From: Verrucomicrobiota bacterium
GTDB lineage: Bacteria; Verrucomicrobiota; Kiritimatiellia; CAIVKH01
Direction of reading: 5' to 3'
DNA length: 64,000 nt
NCBI GenBank assembly: GCA_024233345.1
Contig: JACKPT010000003.1
Location: 182,133-246,132, forward strand
Shown piece after piece: positions 1 to 8,057 of the stretch. The notes under the pieces were generated by a model, which saw nothing but the letters and a program-made list of their open reading frames with translations, was not told the DNA's origin and did not search any database. Every line of letters starts with the position of its first letter. Position 1 is the stretch's first letter. The position numbers and the translations under genes were made by a program.

Positions 1-177
1 ATGCCGTGCTTTTCGCCGCGGTACCGGATGCGGAACCAGATCCTGTGGGTGCAGTGTCATCGATCGGACAAGGGTGGAATAGAATTTCGCACCGGAAAAG
101 GTAATTGTTCCAGCGTTTTTATTTCTTGGCGAACCCCTTGGATTGCCAGCAAGATGAACCGCGATCAGCGTCTATGA
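1..177 (+). other. Open reading frame entering from the left edge, possible gene end
   Basis: Frame 1 is open from the window edge to a TGA at 175-177, which overlaps the ATG of the next gene in an ATGA arrangement. The overlap is the only sign that this could be the 3' end of an upstream operon gene. The roughly 58 visible residues show no motif I recognise, and the codon use is not clearly coding. It may equally be a non-coding leader. Confidence 0.2.
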
Positions 178-1286
178 AGGTGTGTATTGATATTCAATCG
201 GCAATAGCCCAGCGGGCCGGGGTGGGACGATATACCCGAACCCTCGTCGAGCACCTCAGCCGCCAGCGATCTCCGCAAGATGCCCTGTCCCTGTTCTACT
301 TTGATTTTCGGCGGCGGGGCGGGGCTCCGGCCTGCCTTGGGGCGACCGAGCGGGCCATCCACCTGATTCCCGGACGGGTGGTCCAACGGGCCTGGAAATC
401 GCTCGAGTGGCCCCCGTTCAATTGGTTCGCAGGCAAGGCCGATGTTTACCACTTTCCCAATTTCATTCTCCCCCCCCTGACCCGGGGCAAGTCCGTGGTA
501 ACCATTCATGATGTGGCCTTCCTCCGTTATCCCGAAACCATCGAGGAACGAAACCTTCGTTACCTGACCCGGCTGATGCGGAAAACCGTGGAACGAGCAG
601 ACCGCATCATCACGGTTTCCGAATTCACCGCCCGGGAAATCCAGCAGCTTCTTGGTGTGCCGAAGGAAAAGTGTGCCGCCATTCCCTCCGGGCTCGACGA
701 TGCCTTCGTGCCCGCGCGCGACGAAGCCTGCCGGCGCTTCCGGGAGCAGCATCACCTGCCCCGGCCCTATCTACTCACGGTGGGCACGCTGGAACCCCGG
801 AAAAACATCCCGTTTCTGGTCTACCTCTTCGAATCCCTCGACAGCGATATCGACCTGGTGATCGCCGGGATGAAGGGCTGGAAAACCGAACCCATCCTTC
901 ACCGGATCGAAACCTCGATCCGCCGCAACCGCATTCACTATCTCGACTATGTTGCGGATGAGGACCTGCCCGCCCTCTATACCGGGGCAGAGGCCTTCTT
1001 GTTCCCGTCCCTTTATGAAGGCTTCGGGTTCCCGCCTCTGGAAGCCATGCGCTGCCGGACCCCGGTCATTTCCTCCTGCACCAGCTCCCTTCCCGAGGTT
1101 CTGGGTGATGCTGCGATCCTTGCCGAACCCTACGATGTGGAAGCCTGGCTCGAGGCGATTTCCAAGGTGCTGGGGGACTCGGCATTCCGCACAACATTGA
1201 AGGCGGCCGGGGAAGCGCGGGCCGCACAGTTTACCTGGAGCGAAACCGCACGCCGTACCTGGGACGTGTACCGGAGCCTCGCGTAA
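174..1286 (+). CDS. GT4-family glycosyltransferase
   Basis: A 370-residue retaining glycosyltransferase of the GT-B fold, likely adding a sugar to a surface polysaccharide from a nucleotide-sugar donor in the cytoplasm. The N-terminus carries the GVGRYTRTL element common in mannosyl/rhamnosyl-type GT4 enzymes. TIHDVAF and ITVSEFT follow, then the donor-domain motifs VGTLEPRKN and SLYEGFGFPPLEAM, the last holding the conserved EX7E-type region. I chose the ATG at 174 because family homology starts at MKVCIDI; a TTG at 105 is possible. It overlaps the next glycosyltransferase by one base (TAATG), so the two are probably co-translated. The acceptor and sugar cannot be told from sequence. Confidence 0.88.
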   Translation: MKVCIDIQSAIAQRAGVGRYTRTLVEHLSRQRSPQDALSLFYFDFRRRGGAPACLGATERAIHLIPGRVVQRAWKSLEWPPFNWFAGKADVYHFPNFILPPLTRGKSVVTIHDVAFLRYPETIEERNLRYLTRLMRKTVERADRIITVSEFTAREIQQLLGVPKEKCAAIPSGLDDAFVPARDEACRRFREQHHLPRPYLLTVGTLEPRKNIPFLVYLFESLDSDIDLVIAGMKGWKTEPILHRIETSIRRNRIHYLDYVADEDLPALYTGAEAFLFPSLYEGFGFPPLEAMRCRTPVISSCTSSLPEVLGDAAILAEPYDVEAWLEAISKVLGDSAFRTTLKAAGEARAAQFTWSETARRTWDVYRSLA

Positions 1287-2482
1287 TGCCCCTCCCCCTG
1301 ACCATCGCGATGGATGCCCGGTGGATCTTTTCCTCCCTCTCCGGTATTGGCCGCTACACCCTGGAGTTGGCCCGGGCCCTGATCCAACTCGATACCCCCC
1401 ACCGGTTCATCCTGCTCTTCGACCAGCCTGAACTGGCCGAACGCCACGGAAGCGCGCTCGGCCTGCAGGATGGCTCCCGCGCCATGTCCTGTCTTTTTCC
1501 ACATGGGTTGTTTTCCCCGGCCTCCCAACTGTTATTGCCGCGCACACTTCGATCGCTTGGGGTCGATGTCTACCACTCCACGAACTATATGATGCCGCTG
1601 ATCTGCTCCGCGCCTCCTGCCCGGATCGTAACCATCCATGACCTCATTCCCCTGCTCTTCCGCGACCATGCCCCCCGGTCAAAAAAGAACCGGCTGTTTC
1701 CGGTGTATCGGCAACTGATGCACACCATCGCCCGGAAAGCAGATGCGATCATCGCGGTCAGCGACGCCACCCGCCGGGATCTTATCGCGAACCTTCAAGC
1801 AGCGGCGGACCGGATCCACGTCACTGCGGAAGGGGTCGATCCCCGGTATTGCCCCGCGCCCGCCCACCCGACCCGCGGCAACCCGCCGCTGATTCTCTAT
1901 GTGGGGCGCTGCGATCCCTACAAGAATGTTCCCCTGCTGATCGAAGCCTTTGCCGGTTTGCGGGCGATGGGGGTGGCGGCCCGGCTGCGGATCATTGGCC
2001 CGGAAGATTCGCGCTACCCGGAAGCCCGTGCGACCGCGATCCGGCTCGGGATCGAGGCGGAGGTTCAATGGGACGGATATGTGACCGAGGAGGAATTGGT
2101 CCGCGCCTATCAGGAGGCCTCGGCGTTTGTGCTGCCTTCCCGTTACGAAGGCTTCGGATTGCCGGTCCTCGAAGCCATGGCCTGCGGAACGCCGGTGCTC
2201 TGCTCAAATACCAGTTCACTTCCTGAGGTGGGTGGAGAGGCCGCGATCTATCTCGACCCGCTTACCGCGGAAAACCTGAAAAAGCAACTGGCCGAATTAT
2301 TATCGAGTCCGGACGTATGGTTGCGGCGCAGCGAACAAGGCATCGCCCACGCCGCCCGTTTTACCTGGACGGAAACCGCACGCAAGACGATCGCAGTATA
2401 CGAGCAGATAGGGTTCGGCGTCCCTGGCCGGGCTGGTAGAGACGCCAGCCCCTACCAATACAACAAAACCAACGGCAGGTAG
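1286..2482 (+). CDS. GT4-family glycosyltransferase with a repeat-derived C-terminal tail
   Basis: A second 398-residue GT4 enzyme, paralogous to the gene before it. The N-terminal GIGRYTLELA, TIHDLIPLLF and IIAVSDATRRD are followed by YVGRCDPYKNVPLL and SRYEGFGLPVLEAMACGTPV. It likely works on the same surface glycan as its neighbour. The family domain ends near residue 375 (AVYEQI). The last ~23 residues are translated from a REP-like repeat that begins at about 2408, so the stop codon is supplied by the repeat. The original stop has apparently been lost, but this should not affect the catalytic domain. Confidence 0.87.
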   Translation: MPLPLTIAMDARWIFSSLSGIGRYTLELARALIQLDTPHRFILLFDQPELAERHGSALGLQDGSRAMSCLFPHGLFSPASQLLLPRTLRSLGVDVYHSTNYMMPLICSAPPARIVTIHDLIPLLFRDHAPRSKKNRLFPVYRQLMHTIARKADAIIAVSDATRRDLIANLQAAADRIHVTAEGVDPRYCPAPAHPTRGNPPLILYVGRCDPYKNVPLLIEAFAGLRAMGVAARLRIIGPEDSRYPEARATAIRLGIEAEVQWDGYVTEEELVRAYQEASAFVLPSRYEGFGLPVLEAMACGTPVLCSNTSSLPEVGGEAAIYLDPLTAENLKKQLAELLSSPDVWLRRSEQGIAHAARFTWTETARKTIAVYEQIGFGVPGRAGRDASPYQYNKTNGR

Positions 2483-2691
2483 GGTTCGGCGTCCCTGCCG
2501 AACCGACGACCGGCAACCGTGATTCAGACACCGGGCTGGCCCTGGCCGGGCTGGCAGAGACGCCAGCCCCTACCAATACAGCAAACGCAACGGCAGGTAG
2601 GGTTCGGCGTCCCTGCCGAACCGACGACCGGCAACTGCGAGTCAGACACCGGGCTGACCCTGGCCGGGCTGGCAGAGACGCCAGCCCCTGC
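2407..2691. repeat. REP/BIME-like cluster downstream of the glycosyltransferases
   Basis: At least five hairpin elements in alternating orientation. Plus-oriented copies at 2479-2504 and 2597-2622 start with GTAG and form GGTTCGGC/GCCGAACC stems. Minus-oriented copies lie at 2430-2455, 2548-2573 and 2666-2691, with GGGCTGGC/GCCAGCCC stems. The 2666-2691 copy has lost the tetranucleotide (GCAG on its own strand) and 2430-2455 has a stem mismatch. A plus-oriented, imperfect copy at 2408-2430 starts ATAG. The pairs repeat at a period near 118 bp. A GTAG tetranucleotide followed by an imperfect palindrome is the classic layout of REPs served by RAYT transposases. Confidence 0.85.
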
Positions 2692-2723
2692 CAATACAAC
2701 AAACGCAACGGCGAACCGAAACT

Positions 2724-3170
2724 CTACCACATTCCGCGTGCAAAGGTATATGGCCAGTCACGCCACTTGGTGACCAACTTCTTTCTGACGGGATTCATCA
2801 GGACATACTGCATCTTCTCAGTAAATTCTGCTTCGTTTCGCAGTCGGTGCTCGAAAAAATTATACTGCCAATCGATCCCCAATTCTTTGGCAAAGTATCC
2901 TTTCCAAGAAGACATGACCGGGCGAACCCCAAAGGTTCCGCCAAACACCGCGATCCAATGTATGTGATCCGGCATGACCACCATTGCGTGAACAAACCAC
3001 TTATTCATATCTTCATAGACAGGAACACTCGCGAGCAGTTGAGGAGCAAACCCGGACTGACAAAGCCAGTCGCGATCGCGTTGGCGACAGTTTACAGTGA
3101 TGAAATAACGGCTGCCATCCGGCACACATGATGGTATTTCATGGGGCAGCTGTTTGCGTTTGGGCTTCAC
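2724..3170 (-). CDS. REP-associated tyrosine transposase (RAYT, IS200-like Y1 family)
   Basis: A roughly 148-residue single-strand nuclease of the Y1/HUH family. It carries the His-hydrophobe-His motif in MPDHIHWIAV and the probable catalytic tyrosine in EKMQYVLMNPVRKKL. The start RKQLPHEIP...YFITVNC is typical of RAYT proteins. I chose the GTG at 3170. The frame stays open further upstream to 3374, but that part translates REP repeats. REP hairpins flank the gene on both sides. Family knowledge says such enzymes bind and cut GTAG-guided REP hairpins and may spread them; they lack IS ends of their own. It appears intact. Confidence 0.85.
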   Translation of the reverse strand: MKPKRKQLPHEIPSCVPDGSRYFITVNCRQRDRDWLCQSGFAPQLLASVPVYEDMNKWFVHAMVVMPDHIHWIAVFGGTFGVRPVMSSWKGYFAKELGIDWQYNFFEHRLRNEAEFTEKMQYVLMNPVRKKLVTKWRDWPYTFARGMW

Positions 3171-3186
3171 GGTCGCATCCGACTTC

Positions 3187-3262
3187 GGGCCGGCAGGGAT
3201 GCCGGCCCCTACCCTGCCAGATCGTATTTCGCGGGTAGGGTTCGGCGTCCCTGGCCGGGCAG
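3187..3262. repeat. REP pair upstream of the RAYT gene
   Basis: A minus-oriented element at 3187-3212 has a GCCGGCA/TGCCGGC stem around a GGGA loop, preceded on its own strand by GTAG. A plus-oriented element starts GTAG at 3235 and runs to about 3262 with a diverged right arm. Together with the 2407-2691 cluster they bracket the transposase gene. Confidence 0.8.
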
Positions 3263-3282
3263 TGCCCGCCGAGCCGCAGTGA

Positions 3283-4269
3283 TCAGCTCTCTGTGACCAT
3301 CTGATCGTAAAACCCGACAAAGTCATCCGGGGTTTCCCCTTCCCGGAAGGCAATCGCGCTGCGGGGATGGGCATTGAGCTGTCCGGTGATCATGTAGGGA
3401 ATGGAGGGACCCCAGTCCAGCTCCTGCCGAAGCGGCAAGATCGTATTCTGGATGCACTCCAGCACCGGGCGCAACTTGAACTTGGGGTTCCGAAGAAAAC
3501 TGAGCAGATATTCGGTGTTACAATTTCCTGCTCCACGGCCCAACCCCATCATGGTCGAATCCACCCGGTTGCATCCGAGAATAATCGCCTCGAGGGTGTT
3601 GGCAAACGCGAGTTGGAGGTTGTTGTGGGCATGCATACCCACGTCCTTGCCGGTGCCCTGCAAAGCCTTCATATACTTGCGGACCAGGTGATCCACCTGC
3701 TCCCGGTAGAGGGCGCCATTGCTGTCCACCACCACCACCACATCGGCGGGGGTGTCGCGGGCAATTTTCAGGACCTGGTCGATCTCGACTTCCTTGACCG
3801 TGGAAATCGCCATGATGTTCAGACTAGTCTCGTAACCCAGTTCGTCGGCGTGTTGCAGCATCTCCACCGCTTCGGAAATCTGATTGGCATAGCAGGCAAC
3901 CCGGACCAGAGAAATGACGCTGTCGGCCTTTGGCAACAGGGCGGTTTGCCAGTCGCTTTTGCCCCCGGCATCGATCATCACCGCGAGCTTGAGACCGGTC
4001 TTCTCCGCATCGTGATCCCCAACCACCCGACGCAACGCTGACTCCTCGCAGTGGCGCCAGGGGCCGTATTGATCGGTGGGAAATGCCTCTGTGGAATTCA
4101 TGTACCCGATCTCCATGTAATCCACCCCCGACTCGACGCACGCTGCATATACCGCCTTGACCTGATCGTCGGTAAAATTTGAATCATTGACGAGACCGCC
4201 ATCGCGGATGGTGCAATCGAGAACCTTCAATTCGGGGCGGTAGGTGATCCAGGGGGCTTTGGTGCTCAT
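3283..4269 (-). CDS. DRE-TIM aldolase-family protein (HMGL-like)
   Basis: A 328-residue TIM-barrel metalloenzyme of the family that includes 4-hydroxy-2-oxovalerate aldolase and HMG-CoA lyase. LDCTIRDGG near the N-terminus supplies the metal and catalytic residues, and HAHNNLQLAFAN supplies the metal-binding HxH. DSTMMGLGRGAGNCNTE is the conserved glycine-rich loop of the aldolase-type subgroup. The ATG at 4269 is preceded by AAGGA at a 7-nt spacing. The substrate is unknown. Members of this subgroup often sit in surface-polysaccharide loci, and this one lies between glycosyltransferases and rfbB, so a role in making an unusual sugar or acid substituent is possible (inference). Confidence 0.8.
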   Translation of the reverse strand: MSTKAPWITYRPELKVLDCTIRDGGLVNDSNFTDDQVKAVYAACVESGVDYMEIGYMNSTEAFPTDQYGPWRHCEESALRRVVGDHDAEKTGLKLAVMIDAGGKSDWQTALLPKADSVISLVRVACYANQISEAVEMLQHADELGYETSLNIMAISTVKEVEIDQVLKIARDTPADVVVVVDSNGALYREQVDHLVRKYMKALQGTGKDVGMHAHNNLQLAFANTLEAIILGCNRVDSTMMGLGRGAGNCNTEYLLSFLRNPKFKLRPVLECIQNTILPLRQELDWGPSIPYMITGQLNAHPRSAIAFREGETPDDFVGFYDQMVTES

Positions 4270-4414
4270 GTGTATCCTTCTTTCATCGGGGTTCAAACGA
4301 GCCAATCTAGACCGAACGCCTCGACCGGGGCAAGCGTGGAGATGAGTTGCCGACAACCGGCAGGCCTCCGGAAATGCACCTTGCCCGGACACCTCAATCG
4401 GCTATACTGGACGA

Positions 4415-5551
4415 ATGGACTGTGTTCGATCGATCGATGATTTCCAGTCAACCGTCGCGGGAGCCATTCTCGACAGCATGCCAGACGGTGTCTATGTCAC
4501 GGATCGAAACCGGCGGATCATCGCATGGAACAAGGCCGCGGAGAAGATCACCGGATGGACCCGGACCGATGCCATCAACCGGGAATGCCGGGACAATTTT
4601 CTTTGCCACATCGACAAGGACGGACACGCGCTTTGCGGCAAGGAGCACTGCCCGCTGCATCGGGCCATGATCACCAACAGCGCCAGTGATGTGCCAAGAC
4701 TGTTGTTCGCCCGGCACCGAAATGGTTCCCGGGTACCGGTGGAGGTCACGGTTTCCCCGATCATCGACTGCGACATGCAGGTGATCGGCGGGGTCGAGGT
4801 TTTCCGCGACCTTTCCATCGGGTTTGAGGAATTAAACCGGGCCCAGGCCATCCAGCGCAGCACCCTCGCCGAAAAACCGGTCGAGGATCCGCGCTTCCGG
4901 ATTGCCTTCCGCTATGCCCCGGTGGAAATGGTCGGGGGTGACTTTTATCATGTGACGCAACTCGATCCGCACCGGTTTGCGGTCATTCTTGCCGATGTTA
5001 CCGGGCATGGGGTGTCGGCGGCTCTCTACGCGATGCAACTTCGCGCCCTGTGGACCAATGCCACCCGTCATCACGACCATGTCCAGGAGTTGATGGGGGC
5101 CCTGAACCGGCGCATCTCGGAATTGTTTGGTTCGGAGGGAGAGTATTTTGCCACCGCGGTTCATCTGGTATATGACGCCCGCTCCGGGGTGATCACCTAT
5201 GCGAATGCCGGACATCCCCCGCCGCTTGTGGTCCGCAAGGGCGATGGACTGGAGGAGCTATCCGAACATGGCACCGCATTGGGCATGGTTCCCGAGGCGA
5301 TCTATCCGGTCGGCCAGGCCCATCTGGACCCCGGCGACACCCTGCTGCTCTACACGGATGGAGCCAGAGAAATCATGGGGCACCAGCATCAGGAAATCTC
5401 CGAGCCTTTCTTTCTGAAGACCGTCCGGGAGCGCGACTACGCCGACGGCGAAGAGGCGCTGGTCAAGCTGGAGGAATCCCTGCTCCGGTCCTGCAGCGAT
5501 ATCAGTTTTCAGGATGACCTGACCCTGATCAGCCTGTTCCGGTTGGCCTGA
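4415..5551 (+). CDS. PAS domain - SpoIIE/RsbU-type PP2C phosphatase
   Basis: A 378-residue cytoplasmic signalling protein. A PAS domain occupies about residues 10-130 (MPDGVYVTDRNRRIIAWN, then GGVEVFRDLS). It contains a Cys/His-rich stretch (CRDNFLCHIDKDGHALCG...CPLH) that may bind a ligand or metal. From about 150 a SpoIIE-type phosphatase follows: VGGDFYHV, ADVTGHGVSAALYAM, ANAGHPPPL, YTDGAREIM and QDDLTLISLF carry the metal-binding acidic residues. Such proteins usually dephosphorylate an anti-anti-sigma factor in a partner-switch pathway. No such partner is adjacent. It is divergent from the aldolase gene and convergent with rfbB. Confidence 0.9.
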   Translation: MDCVRSIDDFQSTVAGAILDSMPDGVYVTDRNRRIIAWNKAAEKITGWTRTDAINRECRDNFLCHIDKDGHALCGKEHCPLHRAMITNSASDVPRLLFARHRNGSRVPVEVTVSPIIDCDMQVIGGVEVFRDLSIGFEELNRAQAIQRSTLAEKPVEDPRFRIAFRYAPVEMVGGDFYHVTQLDPHRFAVILADVTGHGVSAALYAMQLRALWTNATRHHDHVQELMGALNRRISELFGSEGEYFATAVHLVYDARSGVITYANAGHPPPLVVRKGDGLEELSEHGTALGMVPEAIYPVGQAHLDPGDTLLLYTDGAREIMGHQHQEISEPFFLKTVRERDYADGEEALVKLEESLLRSCSDISFQDDLTLISLFRLA

Positions 5552-5559
5552 CCGGTACC

Positions 5560-6615
5560 TTATCCGCCGTAGTGTGAATCGATCCAGCTCTGGTAGGTTC
5601 CGCTGCGGACATGATCAATCCAGACCGGGTTGTCGAGATACCACTGTATGGTCTTGCGGATCCCGGTTTCAAATGACTCCGCCGGGGTCCATCCCAGTTC
5701 CTGTTCGATGCGGGTGCAATCGATGGCATAGCGCCGGTCATGGCCGGGGCGGTCCTTGACATAGGTAATCAACGCGCGGCGGGATGCCTTGCCCGCCAAC
5801 GGCCCGGCCAATTCATCCAGCAGATCGCAAATCACCTCGACCACCCGGATGTTTTGCATTTCATTCCGGCCCCCGACATTGTAGGTCCGGCCTTTCTGTC
5901 CCTGTTGCATGATGGTCCAGATCGCCGCACAGTGGTCGGTCACATACAACCAGTCGCGCACGTTCTTCCCATCCCCATAAACCGGGAGCGGCTTGCCCTC
6001 GAGGGCATTGAGAATCATCAGGGGAATCAATTTTTCCGGGAACTGATAGGGCCCGTAGTTGTTGGAACAATTCGACATGGTCACCGGGAGACCGTAGGTA
6101 TGATGATAGGCCCGGGCCAGGTGATCGGAGGAGGCTTTGGACGCCGAGTAGGGACTGTTGGGTTGATAGGGGGTGTCCTCCATGAACAAACCGGTCTCCC
6201 CAAGGCTGCCAAAGACTTCGTCGGTGCTGACATGATGAAACAGCCCGATCCTGTCCGCCCGCTCCCGGGCAAGCTGAAGCAGCACAAATGTACCGATGAT
6301 GTTGGTCTGAACAAAATCGTCCGGGCTGACAATGGAACGATCCACATGAGACTCTGCAGCAAAATGGGCAATCGCATCGACCGCATGGTCATCCATGGCC
6401 CTGCCCATGGCCCCCCGGTCCACAATGTCCTCCCGAACCAGTACATACCGGTCCCCAAATTTTTCCGCGAGATCGGCCAGACTCTCGGGATTCCCGGCAT
6501 AGGTCAGTTTGTCGACATTGATGATTCGTCCCGAAAAATCGGTCTCCTCAAAAACATACCGGATAAAATTAGCGCCAATAAAGCCGCAACCGCCGGTTAC
6601 CAGAATGTTGTTCAT
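5560..6615 (-). CDS. rfbB: dTDP-glucose 4,6-dehydratase
   Basis: A 351-residue short-chain dehydrogenase-fold enzyme converting dTDP-glucose to dTDP-4-keto-6-deoxyglucose. The NAD-binding ILVTGGCGFIGANFIR lies at the N-terminus. FAAESHVDRS, HHVSTDEVFGSL and the YSASKASSDH Tyr-x3-Lys catalytic pair follow, then NCSNNYGPYQFPEKLIPL. The start at 6615 has GGGAG upstream with good spacing; an ATG at 6627 is less likely. It feeds the same pathway as rfbA and rfbC about 5 kb away. Confidence 0.95.
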   Translation of the reverse strand: MNNILVTGGCGFIGANFIRYVFEETDFSGRIINVDKLTYAGNPESLADLAEKFGDRYVLVREDIVDRGAMGRAMDDHAVDAIAHFAAESHVDRSIVSPDDFVQTNIIGTFVLLQLARERADRIGLFHHVSTDEVFGSLGETGLFMEDTPYQPNSPYSASKASSDHLARAYHHTYGLPVTMSNCSNNYGPYQFPEKLIPLMILNALEGKPLPVYGDGKNVRDWLYVTDHCAAIWTIMQQGQKGRTYNVGGRNEMQNIRVVEVICDLLDELAGPLAGKASRRALITYVKDRPGHDRRYAIDCTRIEQELGWTPAESFETGIRKTIQWYLDNPVWIDHVRSGTYQSWIDSHYGG

Positions 6616-6634
6616 ATGCGCTCCCATGGATGTC

Positions 6635-6680
6635 TTCAGGTGTCAGGTTTCAGGTTTCAGGTTTTGGATTTTGGTTACAA
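6635..6680. repeat. Short tandem repeat between aroK and rfbB
   Basis: A run of a 7-base unit (TTTCAGG with variants TGTCAGG) just upstream of rfbB on its 5' side, three to four copies. Function unknown; it may influence spacing of the rfbB leader. Confidence 0.5.
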
Positions 6681-6717
6681 GGGAATTTATTCGCGCGCGC
6701 AGGCCGACGGCCTTCGA

Positions 6718-7242
6718 TCAGGCCTGGGCTGAAAAGACGGCCAGGACCCGTTCCGCTACTTCTGCCGGGGTTTGGCCGTCGGTATCAAGCTGCCGGGGAA
6801 TTGCGTCATACAAGGGTTTACGCTTTTCGAGCAGGTCCCGGATTTTACCGAGCTTGTCCTCCACTTGAAGCAGGGGGCGGTTGGTGTCAGATCCCACCCG
6901 CTTGAGAATCCACTCCGGGGAAGCCGTGAGGCAGATCACGGTCCCGGTGGCCTCAAAATCCCGAACGTTGTCGGGGTTCAGAACGATCCCGCCTCCGGGG
7001 GCAATGACCAGGTCCTGCCGTTGGGCCAGTTCCCGCACCAGGCTCCGCTCCATGGCGCGGAATGCGGCCTCGCCCTCCCCGGCAAAAATTTCCGGGATGG
7101 TTCGTCCCGCGCGACGGACCAGTTCATCATCCATATCCAGAAAGGTTCGCCCCAACCGCTCCGCACAGATTTTTCCGGTTGAGGTCTTGCCGGTGCCCAT
7201 GAACCCAACCAGGATCAGGTTGCCCTGTCTTTTTTCCGTCAT
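6718..7242 (-). CDS. aroK: Shikimate kinase
   Basis: A 174-residue P-loop kinase phosphorylating shikimate at O3 with ATP. The Walker A is GFMGTGKTSTGK, shikimate-binding residues lie in FLDMDDELV, and PGGGIVLN and the lid GSDTNRPLL are present. Two consecutive ATGs (7245 and 7242) follow AGGAGG. I prefer 7242 for its 6-nt spacing. The start overlaps the stop of the prepilin peptidase gene, so translation is probably coupled. The long upstream extension of the frame is a shadow of that gene. Confidence 0.93.
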   Translation of the reverse strand: MTEKRQGNLILVGFMGTGKTSTGKICAERLGRTFLDMDDELVRRAGRTIPEIFAGEGEAAFRAMERSLVRELAQRQDLVIAPGGGIVLNPDNVRDFEATGTVICLTASPEWILKRVGSDTNRPLLQVEDKLGKIRDLLEKRKPLYDAIPRQLDTDGQTPAEVAERVLAVFSAQA

Positions 7243-8057
7243 CATTGTCCTCCTTGAATCCATGTCAAATACCAATTCCAGGCGTGGTCCCCGCCCAGCA
7301 TCCACACCACCGAGGCCCCGGCGATGAAGGGCCCGAAGGGAATTCGGCTTTTCCATTTCAATCCGTCGATGGCAATCAGGATGACCCCGAACAGGGCTCC
7401 GATGGCTGATGACACCACCAGGGTGAACAGGACCGCCTGAACCCCGAGCCAAGCCCCGATTGCGCCCAGCAGTTTGACATCCCCCAACCCCATCGCATCC
7501 TGCTTCAGCCACCACCGGCCAGCAACCGCGACAGCATAGAGAATACCCGCGCCGACCAGGGCACCCACCGCCGACCGGACCAGGGCACCGGACCAGACCA
7601 GCTCCCCCTGCAGTGAAGGCACCAGCGCACTGAAAACCAGACCCGAGGCGATCCCGCCCAGCGTCACCCGGTCGGGAAGGATGAAGTGGTCCAGGTCCAC
7701 CACCGAACCAAAGATCAACCCGCTGATGGCCACCCAGTAGAGTGGCGTCTGAGCGGTGAACCCGTACCGATTCCATACCGCGAGAAACAGCAGACCGGTC
7801 AGCAATTCAATGAGCGGGTAGCGGGGGGAGATGAGCCCGCGGCAATGACGGCATTTCCCCTGAAGCAGCAGATAGCTCAACACGGGCAGGTTGTCATACC
7901 AGGCGATCCATTCGCCGCAAGCGGGACATCGGGAGCGGGGGCGGACGATGGATTGGCCGGCCGGAATCCGCAGGATGCAAACATTGAGGAAGCTCCCCAC
8001 GCACAACCCGGATGCAAAAGACAGGGCGGTCAGATAGGCCATCCAGAAGGTGGTCAT
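7242..8057 (-). CDS. pilD: Prepilin peptidase (leader peptidase/N-methyltransferase)
   Basis: A 271-residue inner-membrane aspartyl protease that cleaves and N-methylates type IV pilin or type II secretion pseudopilin leaders. The N-terminal domain carries the zinc-type CPACGEWI...CRHC cysteines. The two catalytic aspartates lie in VVDLDHFILPD and MGLGDVKLLG. About seven hydrophobic segments are visible. It starts with an ATGA overlap on aroE and its stop overlaps aroK. No pilin or secretion genes are in the window, so its substrates lie elsewhere. Confidence 0.92.
   Translation of the reverse strand: MTTFWMAYLTALSFASGLCVGSFLNVCILRIPAGQSIVRPRSRCPACGEWIAWYDNLPVLSYLLLQGKCRHCRGLISPRYPLIELLTGLLFLAVWNRYGFTAQTPLYWVAISGLIFGSVVDLDHFILPDRVTLGGIASGLVFSALVPSLQGELVWSGALVRSAVGALVGAGILYAVAVAGRWWLKQDAMGLGDVKLLGAIGAWLGVQAVLFTLVVSSAIGALFGVILIAIDGLKWKSRIPFGPFIAGASVVWMLGGDHAWNWYLTWIQGGQ

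Noticed and set aside
2407..2691. Possible CRISPR array in the ~118-bp periodic repeats
   Set aside because: The repeats alternate in orientation, are palindromic with GTAG guides, have similar spacers and flank a RAYT gene, so they are REPs rather than CRISPR.
5740..6732. 330-residue open frame opposite rfbB
   Set aside because: Fully antisense to rfbB with no motif or ribosome-binding site; a codon-bias shadow.
6718..7776. Long form of aroK (352 residues)
   Set aside because: The first ~178 residues are out-of-frame translation of the prepilin peptidase gene; the shikimate kinase domain starts at 7242.
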